Below are positions 17,979-27,968 of a DNA stretch of 64,000 nt, piece by piece. The stretch covers positions 1 to 64,000 of the forward strand of contig JABSSL010000003.1 in NCBI GenBank assembly GCA_013214355.1. The letters run 5' to 3'. Origin of the DNA: Saprospiraceae bacterium (GTDB lineage Bacteria; Bacteroidota; Bacteroidia; Chitinophagales; Saprospiraceae). The notes under the pieces were generated by a model. The model was not told the DNA's origin. It saw only the letters and a program-made list of their open reading frames with translations, and ran no database searches. Within the stretch, counting starts at the first letter, position 1. Each line of letters begins with the position of its first letter. Both the position numbers and the translations under genes were made by a program.

Positions 17979-20600
17979 CTAGTTATCTTTTAGGTAATGG
18001 GTCGGATTGGCAGTGGCTGTGGAAAAGCTTTGACTAAATACGGCAATGAAGCTCAATAGCATCCCGATGAGCCCAGCCCCGAGCAAGACGAGCCAACTGA
18101 CATCAATATGATAAGTAAAGTCATTTAGCCATTGGTTGAGTAGGTAGTATACGGGAAAAATCACCACGAGCCATCCCCACAAGACGGGTTGACTAAATCG
18201 GTGAAACAAGGACCATATGATCTGAGCTACTGATGCTCCAAATACCTTTTTCACAGCAATATCCTTGGCTTTACGTCGACAGCTGTAACCCACCAACGCC
18301 ATCATTCCCAGTAAAGCAATAAAAATAGCAATGATGGAAAAGAGTAAACTCAAGCTAGCGAAGCGTTGATCCTTTTCATACTGCTGCTCCAAGCGATCAT
18401 CTAGAAAACTATATTGGAATGGGAGATGCCCTGCTACCTCATTCCATTTTTGCTGGAGCTGAGCCAGGGTATTCGGAATCGAGGCCGCACCAGAAAATTG
18501 TACAGTCAACTTTTCAAATAAGTTGGGTCGGAGCTGAAAACTTAGGGGGCCAATTTCTTGATGTAAGGATTGAAAATTGAAATTCTCAATGACGCCTACT
18601 ACTCTTCCCCTGGTATCCCATTGATAGAATTCTTTGCCAATGATCTCCTCCGGACTTGCAAAGCCCAACAGCTCAACCGTAGCAGCGTTGACAATTAGCT
18701 CTGCCGTTGAATCGGTACAAACCAATTTGGTATAGTTCTGACCAGCCAATAACTCGAGTTCGTATAGCTCCAGAAAGTGCTGATCCACTGCGTACATAGC
18801 TATTTCCGCATCCCGGCTATCCCCATTCTCTTCTTCTACGCTCAAAAATACTCCAAATGGGCTCTCTGATGGGATATGAGAAGAAGAGGATACCTCCTCT
18901 ACAGCTGAGAGTTTTAGCAGTTCTTCCCGAATCTGCGGAAGTTGGGCAAGCATACTGTTGTCTTTTCCAAAATTCAATACAATCTTCCGATCGGCTGGGA
19001 ATCCAGGGTCTTGATGTAGAAGAAATTGGACTTGTTGCCAAGCTACTATAGTACAGATAATTAAGCTGGTAGAGGTGGCAAACTGAAAGCCCGATAGATA
19101 GGACCAAAAGGAAGCCCCTTTTCGGGGGGTGGAGGGTTTGAGTAACCCGGCTTGCGAATAAGAGGAAAGGAAAAAAGCGGGATAGAGGCCTGCTAAGAGG
19201 CTAATTAAGAGACAAGTGATTATTCCTCCTCCAATAGCTGCGAAAGTAGGGAGCTGATGCAAATTCAACTGCCGATCAATCAGCCCATTAAAGCTTGGCA
19301 GTATGATCGAGGTGAGGAGAAGGGCTAAAATAGCAGCGGTAAAAACCAACAATCCACTTTCCATTAAGAATTGCTGAATGAGTTGTTGTCGCTCAGCACC
19401 TACGGTTTTTCGCACGCCGATCTCCTTGGCCCGAATACTCGCTCTGGCAGTAGAAAGATTCACAAAATTTAGCAGTGCCATAATCAGGATAAAGCCTGCT
19501 GTTACGCCGAGAAATAAGAGATAAGTCTTACTGCCCTTTTGATCCAATTCTCCCAACTGATGCGCATTAAAGTAGATAGAGGTAAAGGCTTCTAAGTTCA
19601 GATGGGTGGCAGTTTCAGCCCACGCTTCCTCGCCCATTTTTTCCCTGGGGAAAGTGGCAATTTTTTGGTTGAAGGCAGCGACATTTGTCTGTGGTTTAAG
19701 CAATAAATAAGTGGGAAAACTGGTCCAGGTCCAATTCGTTTCGGTATGTGGGCGCTCTCTTAGCCAGGTGGAAAAGGAGATGAAGCAGTCTGCTTGTAGA
19801 TGCGTTCGTTGCGCCCTGGGACCGATGACTCCCCTGATCGTGTACAGGTCGTCATTGATCGCTAACTGTTTTCCCAATGCAGGAGTCTCCCCAAAGTATT
19901 TTTGGGCAAAGTCCGAAGTGATGACAAGTGAAAAAGGGGCTGTCAATGCCTGCTGTAGATTCCCCGCAATCAAAGGAAATTCAAATAGATCAAAAAAAGT
20001 GGAGTCTGCGTACAGAAGATTTTTTTCGTAGAACTGCCGTTCCCCTTGCTTCACCAAAGGATCTGACCAAGGAAACGCTAAGCGCACCACAGATTCTACT
20101 TCAGGAAAGGCTTCTTGCAGGGCCTGAGCCGTAGGGCCTGCTGCCAGAGCCAGATCTAGTTGTTGATCAGGAAGCTGCATGCGGGTATTGAGTCGATAGA
20201 TATTGGCCCCTTTTTCGAACCCCTGGTCATAACGGGATTCATCCCAGATGTACAGTAAGATGAGCAAACAGGCCGTGAGGCCCAACACCAAGCCCGTGAC
20301 GTTAGTCAAGGTATAGCCCACTTGCCTACTCAAGCTGCGCAGGGCGATTTTTAGGTAATTTTTTAACATAACAGTATCGGGTATAAAATTGGGTAATGAT
20401 AATCGCTTGATTACCGAGGGGCGGATGAGCAATAGGATTTCTCTTCGGTAATGAGCACGGGCTTTGCTCAAGCCTTTTTGCTGAACTTCTCGGAAAAACT
20501 GTTCCTCGATATCCCCGGCCAATTCCTCGTGGAGATCAGGGTCACAAAACCATTGAAATAGCCGTTGAAAAAACTTCGGTGGGGTGATTTGATGGCTCAT
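17979..20600 (-). CDS. FtsX/MacB-type permease with permease-prefix domain 2
   Basis: The 873-residue protein begins with a cytoplasmic prefix of about 85 residues (QWFCDPDLHEELAGDIEEQF), the 'permease prefix domain 2' seen in Bacteroidota transporters encoded after PadR regulators. The rest is a duplicated MacB-like unit: one membrane segment, a large periplasmic MacB_PCD domain, then an FtsX bundle. The first FtsX bundle includes AKEIGVRKTVGAERQQLIQQ near 400. The second half repeats the plan and ends with another FtsX bundle containing KDIAVKKVFGAS near 770. It should be an inner-membrane permease needing an ABC ATPase that acts from another locus, since none is adjacent. The gene starts 9 bp after the PadR stop, so the two are an operon. 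Confidence 0.88.
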   Translation of the reverse strand: MSHQITPPKFFQRLFQWFCDPDLHEELAGDIEEQFFREVQQKGLSKARAHYRREILLLIRPSVIKRLSLPNFIPDTVMLKNYLKIALRSLSRQVGYTLTNVTGLVLGLTACLLILLYIWDESRYDQGFEKGANIYRLNTRMQLPDQQLDLALAAGPTAQALQEAFPEVESVVRLAFPWSDPLVKQGERQFYEKNLLYADSTFFDLFEFPLIAGNLQQALTAPFSLVITSDFAQKYFGETPALGKQLAINDDLYTIRGVIGPRAQRTHLQADCFISFSTWLRERPHTETNWTWTSFPTYLLLKPQTNVAAFNQKIATFPREKMGEEAWAETATHLNLEAFTSIYFNAHQLGELDQKGSKTYLLFLGVTAGFILIMALLNFVNLSTARASIRAKEIGVRKTVGAERQQLIQQFLMESGLLVFTAAILALLLTSIILPSFNGLIDRQLNLHQLPTFAAIGGGIITCLLISLLAGLYPAFFLSSYSQAGLLKPSTPRKGASFWSYLSGFQFATSTSLIICTIVAWQQVQFLLHQDPGFPADRKIVLNFGKDNSMLAQLPQIREELLKLSAVEEVSSSSHIPSESPFGVFLSVEEENGDSRDAEIAMYAVDQHFLELYELELLAGQNYTKLVCTDSTAELIVNAATVELLGFASPEEIIGKEFYQWDTRGRVVGVIENFNFQSLHQEIGPLSFQLRPNLFEKLTVQFSGAASIPNTLAQLQQKWNEVAGHLPFQYSFLDDRLEQQYEKDQRFASLSLLFSIIAIFIALLGMMALVGYSCRRKAKDIAVKKVFGASVAQIIWSLFHRFSQPVLWGWLVVIFPVYYLLNQWLNDFTYHIDVSWLVLLGAGLIGMLLSFIAVFSQSFSTATANPTHYLKDN

Positions 20601-20609
20601 GGTATCAAT

Positions 20610-20942
20610 TTATTGTAAGCCGAGCTTGTAATTGGGTACGGCTTTCCAGAGAGATTCGCGCATGTTGCGGACGGCCTCTAATACCGTCTTCCCTTCCTGC
20701 GTTAGCTGGTAGTACTTTTTTCTACGCCCTCCTCGAACCGGAGTGGCTTCACCGAAGGCAGATTGTACGTATCCCTTCTTTTCTAGTCGAGTTAAAGAAG
20801 TATGTAGCGCCCCTCGACTAATGGAGCGTTGGGTGCGTTGTAATATTTCTTCTTTAATGCTCACTCCGTAGGCCTCGTCAGCCAGAATCAAGATCACCAG
20901 TAAGAGTAATTCCTCAAACTCTCCCAAGTAGGTTCCTTTCAT
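20610..20942 (-). CDS. PadR-family transcriptional regulator
   Basis: The 110-residue protein is a PadR-type winged helix. It shows GEFEELLLLVILILADEAYG at the N-terminus, SISRGALHTSLTRLEKKGYV as recognition helix and wing, and RGGRRKKYYQLTQEGKTVL. The short C-terminal helix would serve for dimerisation. PadR proteins are usually repressors released by small molecules. It is the first gene of a two-gene operon with the prefix-type permease 9 bp downstream. An inverted repeat at 20985-21002, 43 bp upstream of the start, may be its own operator. Confidence 0.9.
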   Translation of the reverse strand: MKGTYLGEFEELLLLVILILADEAYGVSIKEEILQRTQRSISRGALHTSLTRLEKKGYVQSAFGEATPVRGGRRKKYYQLTQEGKTVLEAVRNMRESLWKAVPNYKLGLQ

Positions 20943-20984
20943 ATTATATTCTATTTTGCAGACCTTATGAAGTGGATTATGTTT

Positions 20985-21002
20985 TATTTTGTAGGCAAAA
21001 TA
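20985..21002. promoter_or_regulatory. Candidate PadR operator
   Basis: TATTTTG-TAGG-CAAAATA is a perfect 7-bp inverted repeat with a 4-bp spacer, placed 43 bp before the PadR start. A further half-site, TATTTTG, lies at 20952-20958, within the likely promoter. Autoregulation by the adjacent repressor is inferred. Confidence 0.4.
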
Positions 21003-21285
21003 CGGTTTTTTCAGATTTAGATCAAGTTCACCCTCTCCCGAAGTCCTATCTTACCTTTTAACAACACTTCCTTTACCGCCTGAAATTCAGTATCGTAAGC
21101 AACTTTTGTTACAATTGTGGGTCCCTAATGATAAAGTTTCTTTGTCGAGTCTCCTGATTGGAGCTAGTCAAAAATGAGATTCAGGGCTTCATCGACGGTA
21201 AGCATCAGTGTCGCTCTTTCCCTCATTTTATGCTTGTCCACAAGATTTGTCGAAGAAGGACAATTAATCACCTTAACTCCTCGCT
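21003..21285. other. Divergent promoter region between two permease units
   Basis: This region and the operator beside it separate the leftward PadR-permease operon from the rightward permease gene. No further gene or strong structure is visible. Confidence 0.4.
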
Positions 21286-23685
21286 ATGCTCAAGAATTAC
21301 CTGACTATTGCCCTCCGCAATTTGTGGAAAAGTAAGACTTACACCGTAATCAATATCTTGGGACTTGCCGTTGGTATGGCTATTTGTATGTTGGTCTTCC
21401 TGTTTGTAAATCACGAGCAGAGCTTTGACCAAATGCACGAGCGGGCCGATCAGATTTATCGACTAAATGAGGTACAGCAATTCGGAGAAAGCAGTACACA
21501 GAAGGTGGCACTCTCAATGCCCTTAATGGGAGAGACCTTACAGGAGGAGTTCCCCGAAGTAGTCAATTTTACGCGTTTCTACGATCAAGGTAGGGAATTA
21601 CATAAAGTAGGAGAGACCGAGCTTTTTATTGATAAAACGGTGGCGGTAGATTCTACTTTTTTCCAAATATTCGATTTCAACCTAAAGAAGGGAGACCCGG
21701 AGCGAGCGTTAATTGAGCCTTACAGCATGGTGATTAGCGAGAAGGTAGCTCGGAATTTTTTTGGAGATAAAAATCCAATTGGATCAGTGATCCAGGATGA
21801 GGCACGAAATCCGCTAAAGGTGACCGGGGTGATTGAGGATTTGCCAGATAATTCCCATTTACAATTTGATGCCTTGGTTTCGATTAGTTCAATGACGCAC
21901 GATACTTCCAATGTCTGGATGCGTAGATGGGGCAGTAATTTTCTGACCACCTACTTAGTCCTACAGCCAGAAACTGATATTGAGGCTTTGGAAAAGAAAT
22001 TTCCGGATTATCTGGTCCGCCACATGGATGAAGAAGTGTTGGATTATCTTCAGCTTTTTCTACAGCCAATAGGAGAGGTACACTTGGGGTCAAAAGACAT
22101 TACGCACGATTATCACAACTTTAGAAAGTACGATCGATCTTATGTGTCTCTATTCGTGATGTTGGGGCTCTTTGTACTCTTTATTGCCAGTATCAACTTC
22201 ATGAACCTTTCCACGGCCCGTTCCATGCATCGGGCCAAGGAAGTAGGGGTAAGGAAAACCATTGGGGCGCGTCGCTGGCAATTAATCGGCCAGTTTTTAG
22301 CGGAATCCACGTTGCTTGCTGTGATCAGTATGATTCTGGCGGTCTTCTTAGCTGAAGCCTTGGTGGGCACCATGAATGATATCGCCAATCGTGATTTACA
22401 GCTAGCCATTTGGCAGCGTCCGGTCTGGATAATTGCCGTTTTGGGTATTGGAATCCTAGTGGGATTGTTATCCGGCGTTTATCCTGCCATTGTCTTATCC
22501 GGTTTCCGCCCCTTAGCTGCTATCCGAAAGCAGAAAGAACGCCGTGGTTCTGGGCAAATTAATCTTCGCTCAGGTTTGGTTGTCTTGCAATTTGCTATCG
22601 CCATTGGCTTGATCATTAGTACGGTAGTGGTCACTCAACAGCACGCCTACATGCGAACCTTAGATACCGGCTTTGATCGGGATCAAACTTTGTTGATCAC
22701 GATGAATCGGGCTGTCAATGACAAATATGATTTACTGCGGGAGCAGTTTCTGCAAACACCACACGTAGAAGCCGTTACCAAGTCTGGCCAGCGGTTAGGG
22801 AATAACCTACACCAAACCAGTTTGAGTTATGAATCCGAGCAGGGAATTGAATCTGGATCTTCCTCCTTCCTGAATGTGGATTACAACTACGTTTCCTTTT
22901 ATGATCTCGAATTGCTTAAGGGGCGTGAGTTTTCACAAGAGCAAGGCACCGACATGGGGAATGCCTACATTGTCAATGAGACCCTATCCAAAGAATTAGG
23001 TTGGGGAGATGATCCGATTGGAAAGAAAATGAAAGTGGGCGGCCCAGAAGGCCCTATGGGACAGGTCGTTGGCTTGGTAAAGGATTTCAATTACAATTCT
23101 CTGCATCATAAAATAGAACCCCTTTTTATTACCGTTCAGAATTGGCGACATAGCGAGATATCTATTCGTCTAGAAGGTGGAGAAATCGAGAGTGCCATTG
23201 CGGGGGTTGAGGAGAAATGGAGAGCAATCATGGGTGATCGCCCCTTCGAATATGAGTTTCTGGATGAGCATTTTGCACTCCTTTACGAATCCGAGATGCA
23301 GGTGAGTAGTGTGGTAAGTATCCTTGCCTTTCTGGCCATCTTCATCGCCTGTTTAGGATTGTTCGGTTTGGCTACGATTGTGACGGAGCAACGTACCAAG
23401 GAAATTGGGGTAAGAAAGATCTTGGGTGCTAGTATCCCGCAATTATTAGTCTTACTATCGAAGGATTTTACCCGGCTAGTCTTTTTTGCATTCCTGGTGA
23501 CTGTTCCTCTAGTATGGTATTTCCTTGGCGATTGGCTGCAAGGTTTTGCCTATCGGGTCGATATGCAGTGGTGGGTATTTGCGTTGGCTGGAATAGCGGC
23601 ATTAGCCGTGGCTTGGCTGACCATCAGTTTCAAGTCTTTGCACGCAGCCCGAGCTAATCCCGTAGAAGCCTTGCGCTATGAATAG
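21286..23685 (+). CDS. FtsX/MacB-type ABC permease without prefix domain
   Basis: The 799-residue protein starts directly with MLKNYLTIALRNLWKSKTYT, the usual N-terminus of Bacteroidota MacB-like permeases. A membrane segment with NILGLAVGMA follows. Then come a periplasmic MacB_PCD domain, an FtsX bundle with AKEVGVRKTIGARRWQLIGQ near 320, a second membrane and periplasmic unit, and a C-terminal FtsX bundle with TKEIGVRKILGASIPQLLVL near 705. The end, ARANPVEALRYE, is also typical. Such permeases work with a LolD/MacB-type ATPase in lipoprotein handling, peptide export or cell-wall signalling. No ATPase gene adjoins it. It is transcribed divergently from the PadR-permease operon. Confidence 0.88.
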   Translation: MLKNYLTIALRNLWKSKTYTVINILGLAVGMAICMLVFLFVNHEQSFDQMHERADQIYRLNEVQQFGESSTQKVALSMPLMGETLQEEFPEVVNFTRFYDQGRELHKVGETELFIDKTVAVDSTFFQIFDFNLKKGDPERALIEPYSMVISEKVARNFFGDKNPIGSVIQDEARNPLKVTGVIEDLPDNSHLQFDALVSISSMTHDTSNVWMRRWGSNFLTTYLVLQPETDIEALEKKFPDYLVRHMDEEVLDYLQLFLQPIGEVHLGSKDITHDYHNFRKYDRSYVSLFVMLGLFVLFIASINFMNLSTARSMHRAKEVGVRKTIGARRWQLIGQFLAESTLLAVISMILAVFLAEALVGTMNDIANRDLQLAIWQRPVWIIAVLGIGILVGLLSGVYPAIVLSGFRPLAAIRKQKERRGSGQINLRSGLVVLQFAIAIGLIISTVVVTQQHAYMRTLDTGFDRDQTLLITMNRAVNDKYDLLREQFLQTPHVEAVTKSGQRLGNNLHQTSLSYESEQGIESGSSSFLNVDYNYVSFYDLELLKGREFSQEQGTDMGNAYIVNETLSKELGWGDDPIGKKMKVGGPEGPMGQVVGLVKDFNYNSLHHKIEPLFITVQNWRHSEISIRLEGGEIESAIAGVEEKWRAIMGDRPFEYEFLDEHFALLYESEMQVSSVVSILAFLAIFIACLGLFGLATIVTEQRTKEIGVRKILGASIPQLLVLLSKDFTRLVFFAFLVTVPLVWYFLGDWLQGFAYRVDMQWWVFALAGIAALAVAWLTISFKSLHAARANPVEALRYE

Positions 23686-23985
23686 CTAAATCAGAATCAG
23701 ATGGGGTGATTTGTGGCAATAACATCCTGGTAGGCAATTACAAAGTCTAACTACCTCATATTAATCCGGTAAATTACAACTTAATGTGGGTGGCCTGGCA
23801 AAACATTGTTTGAAGCGTTGTGCTTGAGTTGATTACTCAACCAGCCTAGCAAGTTTCGTTTTGCCTAGCGTTTTTTGCATACTTTTTGTGGCAATGCCAA
23901 AAAGTATGTCGCCGAAGGCTGTCCGATAGAAATAGAAAAAGGCCGAATGCCTACACATTTTATGAAAGACAGGCGATGGCAGTGA
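23686..23985. other. Intergenic region with hairpin at 23878-23908
   Basis: CATACTTTTTG (23878-23888) pairs with CAAAAAGTATG (23898-23908). The hairpin sits between the rightward permease and the leftward gene at 23986, so it may be a shared terminator. A T6 tract lies just before it (23871-23876). Nothing else is seen. Confidence 0.4.
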
Positions 23986-25143
23986 TCATCGATTCAGAAT
24001 ACTATCCAAATGATCCTCTAAGCCCACCTCTCGTGCACGGTCGCGAAGTTTAGCGGTGAATTCAGGTTCAGCTCGGCGTGGCCCCAGACTTCTTAAGTCG
24101 GAGGCGGGGGCATTATCAGATTCTTCTTTCAGCATATTCTTGATGAGTTGCAGGATTTGAGCGTCCTTGTCCTTCCATTCGGGTTGTTCTAGTAAACGGA
24201 TTTTTTCGAGTACTTCTTGGCGGAAATCTGTCTCTAAGCCTTTACTCTCCATGTCTTGCTGGATAGAGCGCGTCAATTCATCGTAGCTCTTCTGGGAAGT
24301 AAGGCCGTCAATATTTTTGGCAATGACCGTAGTCATATCGTGGAAACGTTCCTTCTGTTGTGTTTCTTCCACCAAAGCCTGCTGCTTCTGATCCAATTCT
24401 CTCTGGTTACGTATTAGAAAGTACCAAAGGAGCAATATGATTACGCCTAGAATAACTAGTCCAAAGATTAAATAGCGGATGATATCTTTAGAGGTGTCCT
24501 CTGCCTGTTGGAGAACTCCCGTCCCGCTTAGGCTCAAAGAATCCAGAAGCGGCAAAAGATGTTGATTGGCATTGATGGCCAAAGTAAGAATCGCAGCCTG
24601 GATGACGGAATCTAATTCTTGCGAAAGCACCGGCCGAAATTCTCCCAATCGTTGCTCCATTTGATTCCCCGTCAGATTATCAAGTAGATCATTGGTAAGC
24701 TGTTGCAATTCTACACTGAGGATATCTCGGCTGAGATGTTGCAGATATTCTTCCAATTGTTCATCGAGCAGACGCCCTTTGAAAAGCAGCAGTGTACTAT
24801 CCAGCTTGCTGATGAGTTGATCGGTACGCGCATCAATCCATTCCTCCGTATAGGTTCCAATCAGATTGGCCGTCAATCGTTGACTAAGTTGATCTAGCGT
24901 ATCCCCTGTCATAGCCAGGAGCGAATCCAATTGCCGGCGTAAGGTCTGCTGAGTGCTGTCGCTGAGCAATTCTGCTAGCGCTCCTTTGACCAAGGCTGAA
25001 GAGGAATTGGCCAGATAGGTGGAGTCCAATTCACTGGTTACTCCTTCCGTGAGGTTTTCTCCAATGGCTCTAAAACAACCACTGTTTCCAATCAAGAACA
25101 TTCCGCAAAACAAGATCAGGAGGGGAAAAGCATAGGTCTTCAT
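23986..25143 (-). CDS. Membrane-anchored coiled-coil protein of unknown function
   Basis: ATG at 25143 (MKTYAFPLLILFCGMFLIG) gives a signal-like start, whereas a start at 25224 adds 27 residues ahead of it. A cysteine in GNSGC could be a lipid-attachment site, though the lipobox is poor. The roughly 385-residue protein has a long leucine- and glutamine-rich region of repeating amphipathic helices (about 40-215). A strong membrane helix (YLIFGLVILGVIILLLWYFL, about 226-246) is followed by a cytoplasmic coiled coil (RELDQKQQALVEETQQKERF) and a charged tail ending DHLDSILNR. I do not recognise the family. The layout suggests an envelope scaffold or sensor-like protein with helical periplasmic part, but no catalytic motif is visible. 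Confidence 0.65.
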   Translation of the reverse strand: MKTYAFPLLILFCGMFLIGNSGCFRAIGENLTEGVTSELDSTYLANSSSALVKGALAELLSDSTQQTLRRQLDSLLAMTGDTLDQLSQRLTANLIGTYTEEWIDARTDQLISKLDSTLLLFKGRLLDEQLEEYLQHLSRDILSVELQQLTNDLLDNLTGNQMEQRLGEFRPVLSQELDSVIQAAILTLAINANQHLLPLLDSLSLSGTGVLQQAEDTSKDIIRYLIFGLVILGVIILLLWYFLIRNQRELDQKQQALVEETQQKERFHDMTTVIAKNIDGLTSQKSYDELTRSIQQDMESKGLETDFRQEVLEKIRLLEQPEWKDKDAQILQLIKNMLKEESDNAPASDLRSLGPRRAEPEFTAKLRDRAREVGLEDHLDSILNR

Positions 25144-25463
25144 AGTAAGGTGGCTTGGAGATGGCAATAGATGGAGGGCTTTGGTTCTTTTCAGTAAGGT
25201 AGAACAAAGGTGGCAGTTTAGCAAGTGTGCAGGAGTCAGCCCAGGACAATCGCAGATAAGATATTTCCGTCATTTTGCTCCTGCTTAAAAAGGAACTGAA
25301 GGAAGAATCGTGCTTATTCCTCGAGGTCCGGAGGCAAAATGGGGATTTTTTGCACTACCCGGTGCCAAGAACCACTAAGATGCGATTGCCCTGAGGATCA
25401 GTCTGGGTGCAGTGCTTAGTGCTCTTGATGTTTTATGGAGCCCAGCTGACTGCTGCGAAAGAT
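25144..25463. other. Intergenic region, nothing recognised
   Basis: A gap of 320 bp separates two leftward genes. It contains only weak complementary segments (CACTAAG and CTTAGTG near 25373-25421) and no clear gene, promoter or terminator. Confidence 0.35.
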
Positions 25464-26864
25464 TTAGCGGGCGATAATGATTTGCTGACTTTCTAGGAGT
25501 TGTTGTTGGCTATACAATTTGACCAGGTAGCTGCCAGTCGGCAATTGCTTTAGGTAAATGGGTTGACCATTGAGCTGCTGGTGCTTGAGCACTATTTTTC
25601 CCTGCATATCAAAAAGTTCGAATGCTACTTCCCCGAGGCTAGCAGGTATGTCAAATCGAAGCATGCTGTCCGCGGGATTTGGACTAATCTTGATTTGGTA
25701 GTGTTCTGGCTCTTCGGTAGAGGTAGGTAAGGTATTGGCAAAAAGCCATTCGTAGGCAGCGGGAAACTCCCGGGCCCAATACCATTCGCTATGCTGACCA
25801 TCTTGATGCGTAAGTAATTGTAATTCTTCGGTTTGAAAGCCGACAGTGCGCAGGCTGTTGTACATCCGATTTAGGTCATTGACCATAGAACTACTTTCGG
25901 TTACTCCCCCGATCATGTAGATGCGTACATCATCCTGTTTGCCTAGCTCCTCCACGAATCGGTAAACCTCATCAGTGAACCAAAAGGACGGGGAAAATAT
26001 GCCGGCCTTGCTAAAGATGTCCTGGCGGTTGATTACGGCATACATTGATATTAGACCGCCCAGAGAGGAGCCCATGATTCCGGTATATTCCCGTTCTGGT
26101 CGTGTTCTGTAATTGCTGTCAATGTGTGGCTTAAGGGTTTCGACCAAAAAGTTGACGTAGGCTTCTCCCTCGCCCCCGCCATAAGTGGGATTGGACCAAG
26201 GGGTATACTCATTCAGCCGGTCTCCTCCGCCATTATCGATTCCTACTACAATCACCCCTTGATCCCCCTGCTCAAATAATTGATTTAGGGATTCGTCTAC
26301 CTGCCATTCTTGCCCAAAACTGGTAGAGGCATCGAATAGGTTTTGGCCATCCTGCATGTACAATACCGGATAAGACTTGCCAGAAGATTCATAATCAGGA
26401 GGAAGATAAATCCAGATTCTACGCTGTCGATCTAGTTGGGGAATAGCAAAGTCCTCCGATAGAACCTGAACATTCTCCGCCGCTGTACTATTTCCCGTAG
26501 ATTGACCTTCCCAGCTAAGAATGGATAGTTCCAGGCTTTGTGCTGTCCCATCATACTGCAGTTGGCGATCTGGGAGAAAACCGCCTGCAGCATTACCTTC
26601 TACGGAGTCCCATCCTCCGCGAGTAAATTTGAATTTAACTAAACCGGGGGCAGGACTTATGATAATTTGCCGACTTCCATCTTCTTGCTTTTGTAAAATG
26701 AAGTCGGGGTTATCTGGGGTCCAGTTATTGAACGTACCAGTTACATAAATATCAGCATCGGATGGGGTGTTCTGGGGAAGCGAAGTGACTTTTAAGGTTA
26801 GCTGAGCGAATACTAGGACTTGTAGGAGAAGACCTGCTATTAATAAGGGAATCCTTTTTTTCAT
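25464..26864 (-). CDS. Secreted esterase (esterase-D/enterochelin-esterase-like) with starch-binding-like N-domain and T9SS tail
   Basis: ATG at 26864 (MKKRIPLLIAGLLLQVLVFAQ) begins the signal peptide; the longer frame to 26936 is unlikely. Three parts follow in the 466-residue product. Residues about 20-115 resemble a CBM20/CBM48-type domain (VTGTFNNWTPDNPDF, FKFTRGGWDSVEG). Residues 130-375 are an alpha/beta-hydrolase of the PF00756 type, with nucleophile Ser267 in GSSLGG, YMQDGQNLFD before it and a late histidine in QDGQHSEWYWAREFP. Residues about 390-466 are a type-A T9SS sorting domain (KISPNPADSMLRFDIP). The enzyme probably acts on an ester of a polysaccharide or siderophore outside the cell; the exact substrate is unknown. 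Confidence 0.85.
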   Translation of the reverse strand: MKKRIPLLIAGLLLQVLVFAQLTLKVTSLPQNTPSDADIYVTGTFNNWTPDNPDFILQKQEDGSRQIIISPAPGLVKFKFTRGGWDSVEGNAAGGFLPDRQLQYDGTAQSLELSILSWEGQSTGNSTAAENVQVLSEDFAIPQLDRQRRIWIYLPPDYESSGKSYPVLYMQDGQNLFDASTSFGQEWQVDESLNQLFEQGDQGVIVVGIDNGGGDRLNEYTPWSNPTYGGGEGEAYVNFLVETLKPHIDSNYRTRPEREYTGIMGSSLGGLISMYAVINRQDIFSKAGIFSPSFWFTDEVYRFVEELGKQDDVRIYMIGGVTESSSMVNDLNRMYNSLRTVGFQTEELQLLTHQDGQHSEWYWAREFPAAYEWLFANTLPTSTEEPEHYQIKISPNPADSMLRFDIPASLGEVAFELFDMQGKIVLKHQQLNGQPIYLKQLPTGSYLVKLYSQQQLLESQQIIIAR

Positions 26865-27052
26865 CTTTAGTAATTTGGTTTCTGGCCAGAATTGGACTGC
26901 AAAGCAACAAAAAAAGTTGAGGATTAGAAACCTCAAACTAGCAATTGCTAACTCGAGAAGAGAGAATTAGGAAGCTCTCAATAAATCCTCTTATTTTTGA
27001 TCAGTACATTTTGCATCATTTCAAAACGAACTTAAAACCAATCTATTACAAG

Positions 27053-27862
27053 ATGAATCGCCCATTAAAAATTCTTTCGTTATTGCTGCCAATAGCACTG
27101 CTATTTCCTGGCCCCGTGCAGGCTCAGTCCAAAGTAGATAGTACCAAGATTGTCAGGGTCTTGTCTTTTAATATTCTGCATGGTAGAACCACCAAAGGAG
27201 ATTTTAATCTGGATGTTTTGGCTAACCTCATCAAGAAATATGACCCGGATTTAGTGGCTATGCAGGAAGTGGATTTCAAGGCGAACCGCTCAAAACGCTA
27301 TGATCTGGCCACAGAGTTAGGTTGGCGAACGCATATGGTTCCTTTATTTGGCAAAGCGATGGATTTTGATGGGGGGGAATACGGAGAAGCTGTTTTGTCC
27401 CGTTACTCCATTCTTCAAAGCCGAGTTGTAGCACTGCCAAATCTCCCCAAGCAGGAGCCGAGGGCAGCCTTAGAGGTGTTAACCATTATTCCCGCTGGAG
27501 ATACCATAGCTTTTGTTGGTACCCACCTGGCACATGAGGGAGAAGCGGGCAGGATCTTGCAAGTAGAAAAGATCAATGAAGCATTTTCTCAAAACGGATA
27601 TCCTACAATTCTTGTTGGGGATCTAAATGCCAAACCTGAAAGTGAACCCATTCGCATTCTACAAAAGCATTGGACCACTAGCTATGGAGACGAAGATCCC
27701 GCGCCTACCTACCCCTCGGATAATCCTAGAATCAAGATTGACTATGTGATGTTTTCTCCAGCGAATCGCTGGAAAGTACTGGAACGAACGGTGATTAAAG
27801 ATACGGTAGCCTCCGACCATTGTGCCTACCTGGTTAGCCTGCAGTTACTACCACAACAGTAG
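27053..27862 (+). CDS. Exported endonuclease/exonuclease/phosphatase (EEP) family hydrolase
   Basis: ATG at 27053 precedes a signal peptide (MNRPLKILSLLLPIALLFPG ... VQAQS). The TTG at 26945 would place 36 polar residues ahead of it and is rejected. The 269-residue protein has all EEP signatures: LSFNILHG, MQEVDFKANRS, GTHLAHEG, ILVGDLNAKPES, IDYVMFS and the catalytic VASDHCAYLV. The family uses divalent metal to cleave phosphodiesters or phosphomonoesters of nucleic acids, sphingomyelin or inositol phosphates. Its export and its SDHCAY ending resemble the extracellular metal-dependent hydrolases of Bacteroidota. It is divergent from the esterase gene. Confidence 0.85.
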   Translation: MNRPLKILSLLLPIALLFPGPVQAQSKVDSTKIVRVLSFNILHGRTTKGDFNLDVLANLIKKYDPDLVAMQEVDFKANRSKRYDLATELGWRTHMVPLFGKAMDFDGGEYGEAVLSRYSILQSRVVALPNLPKQEPRAALEVLTIIPAGDTIAFVGTHLAHEGEAGRILQVEKINEAFSQNGYPTILVGDLNAKPESEPIRILQKHWTTSYGDEDPAPTYPSDNPRIKIDYVMFSPANRWKVLERTVIKDTVASDHCAYLVSLQLLPQQ

Positions 27863-27968
27863 GCTTTGTCGTGCGGTTTCTGCTTTATCAATGCAAACAA
27901 AAGGTTAATGCCTCCAATTAAGCGTTAATAGTGTAGCCAGCAAGACTTAAATTAACTAAATTGTAGGT

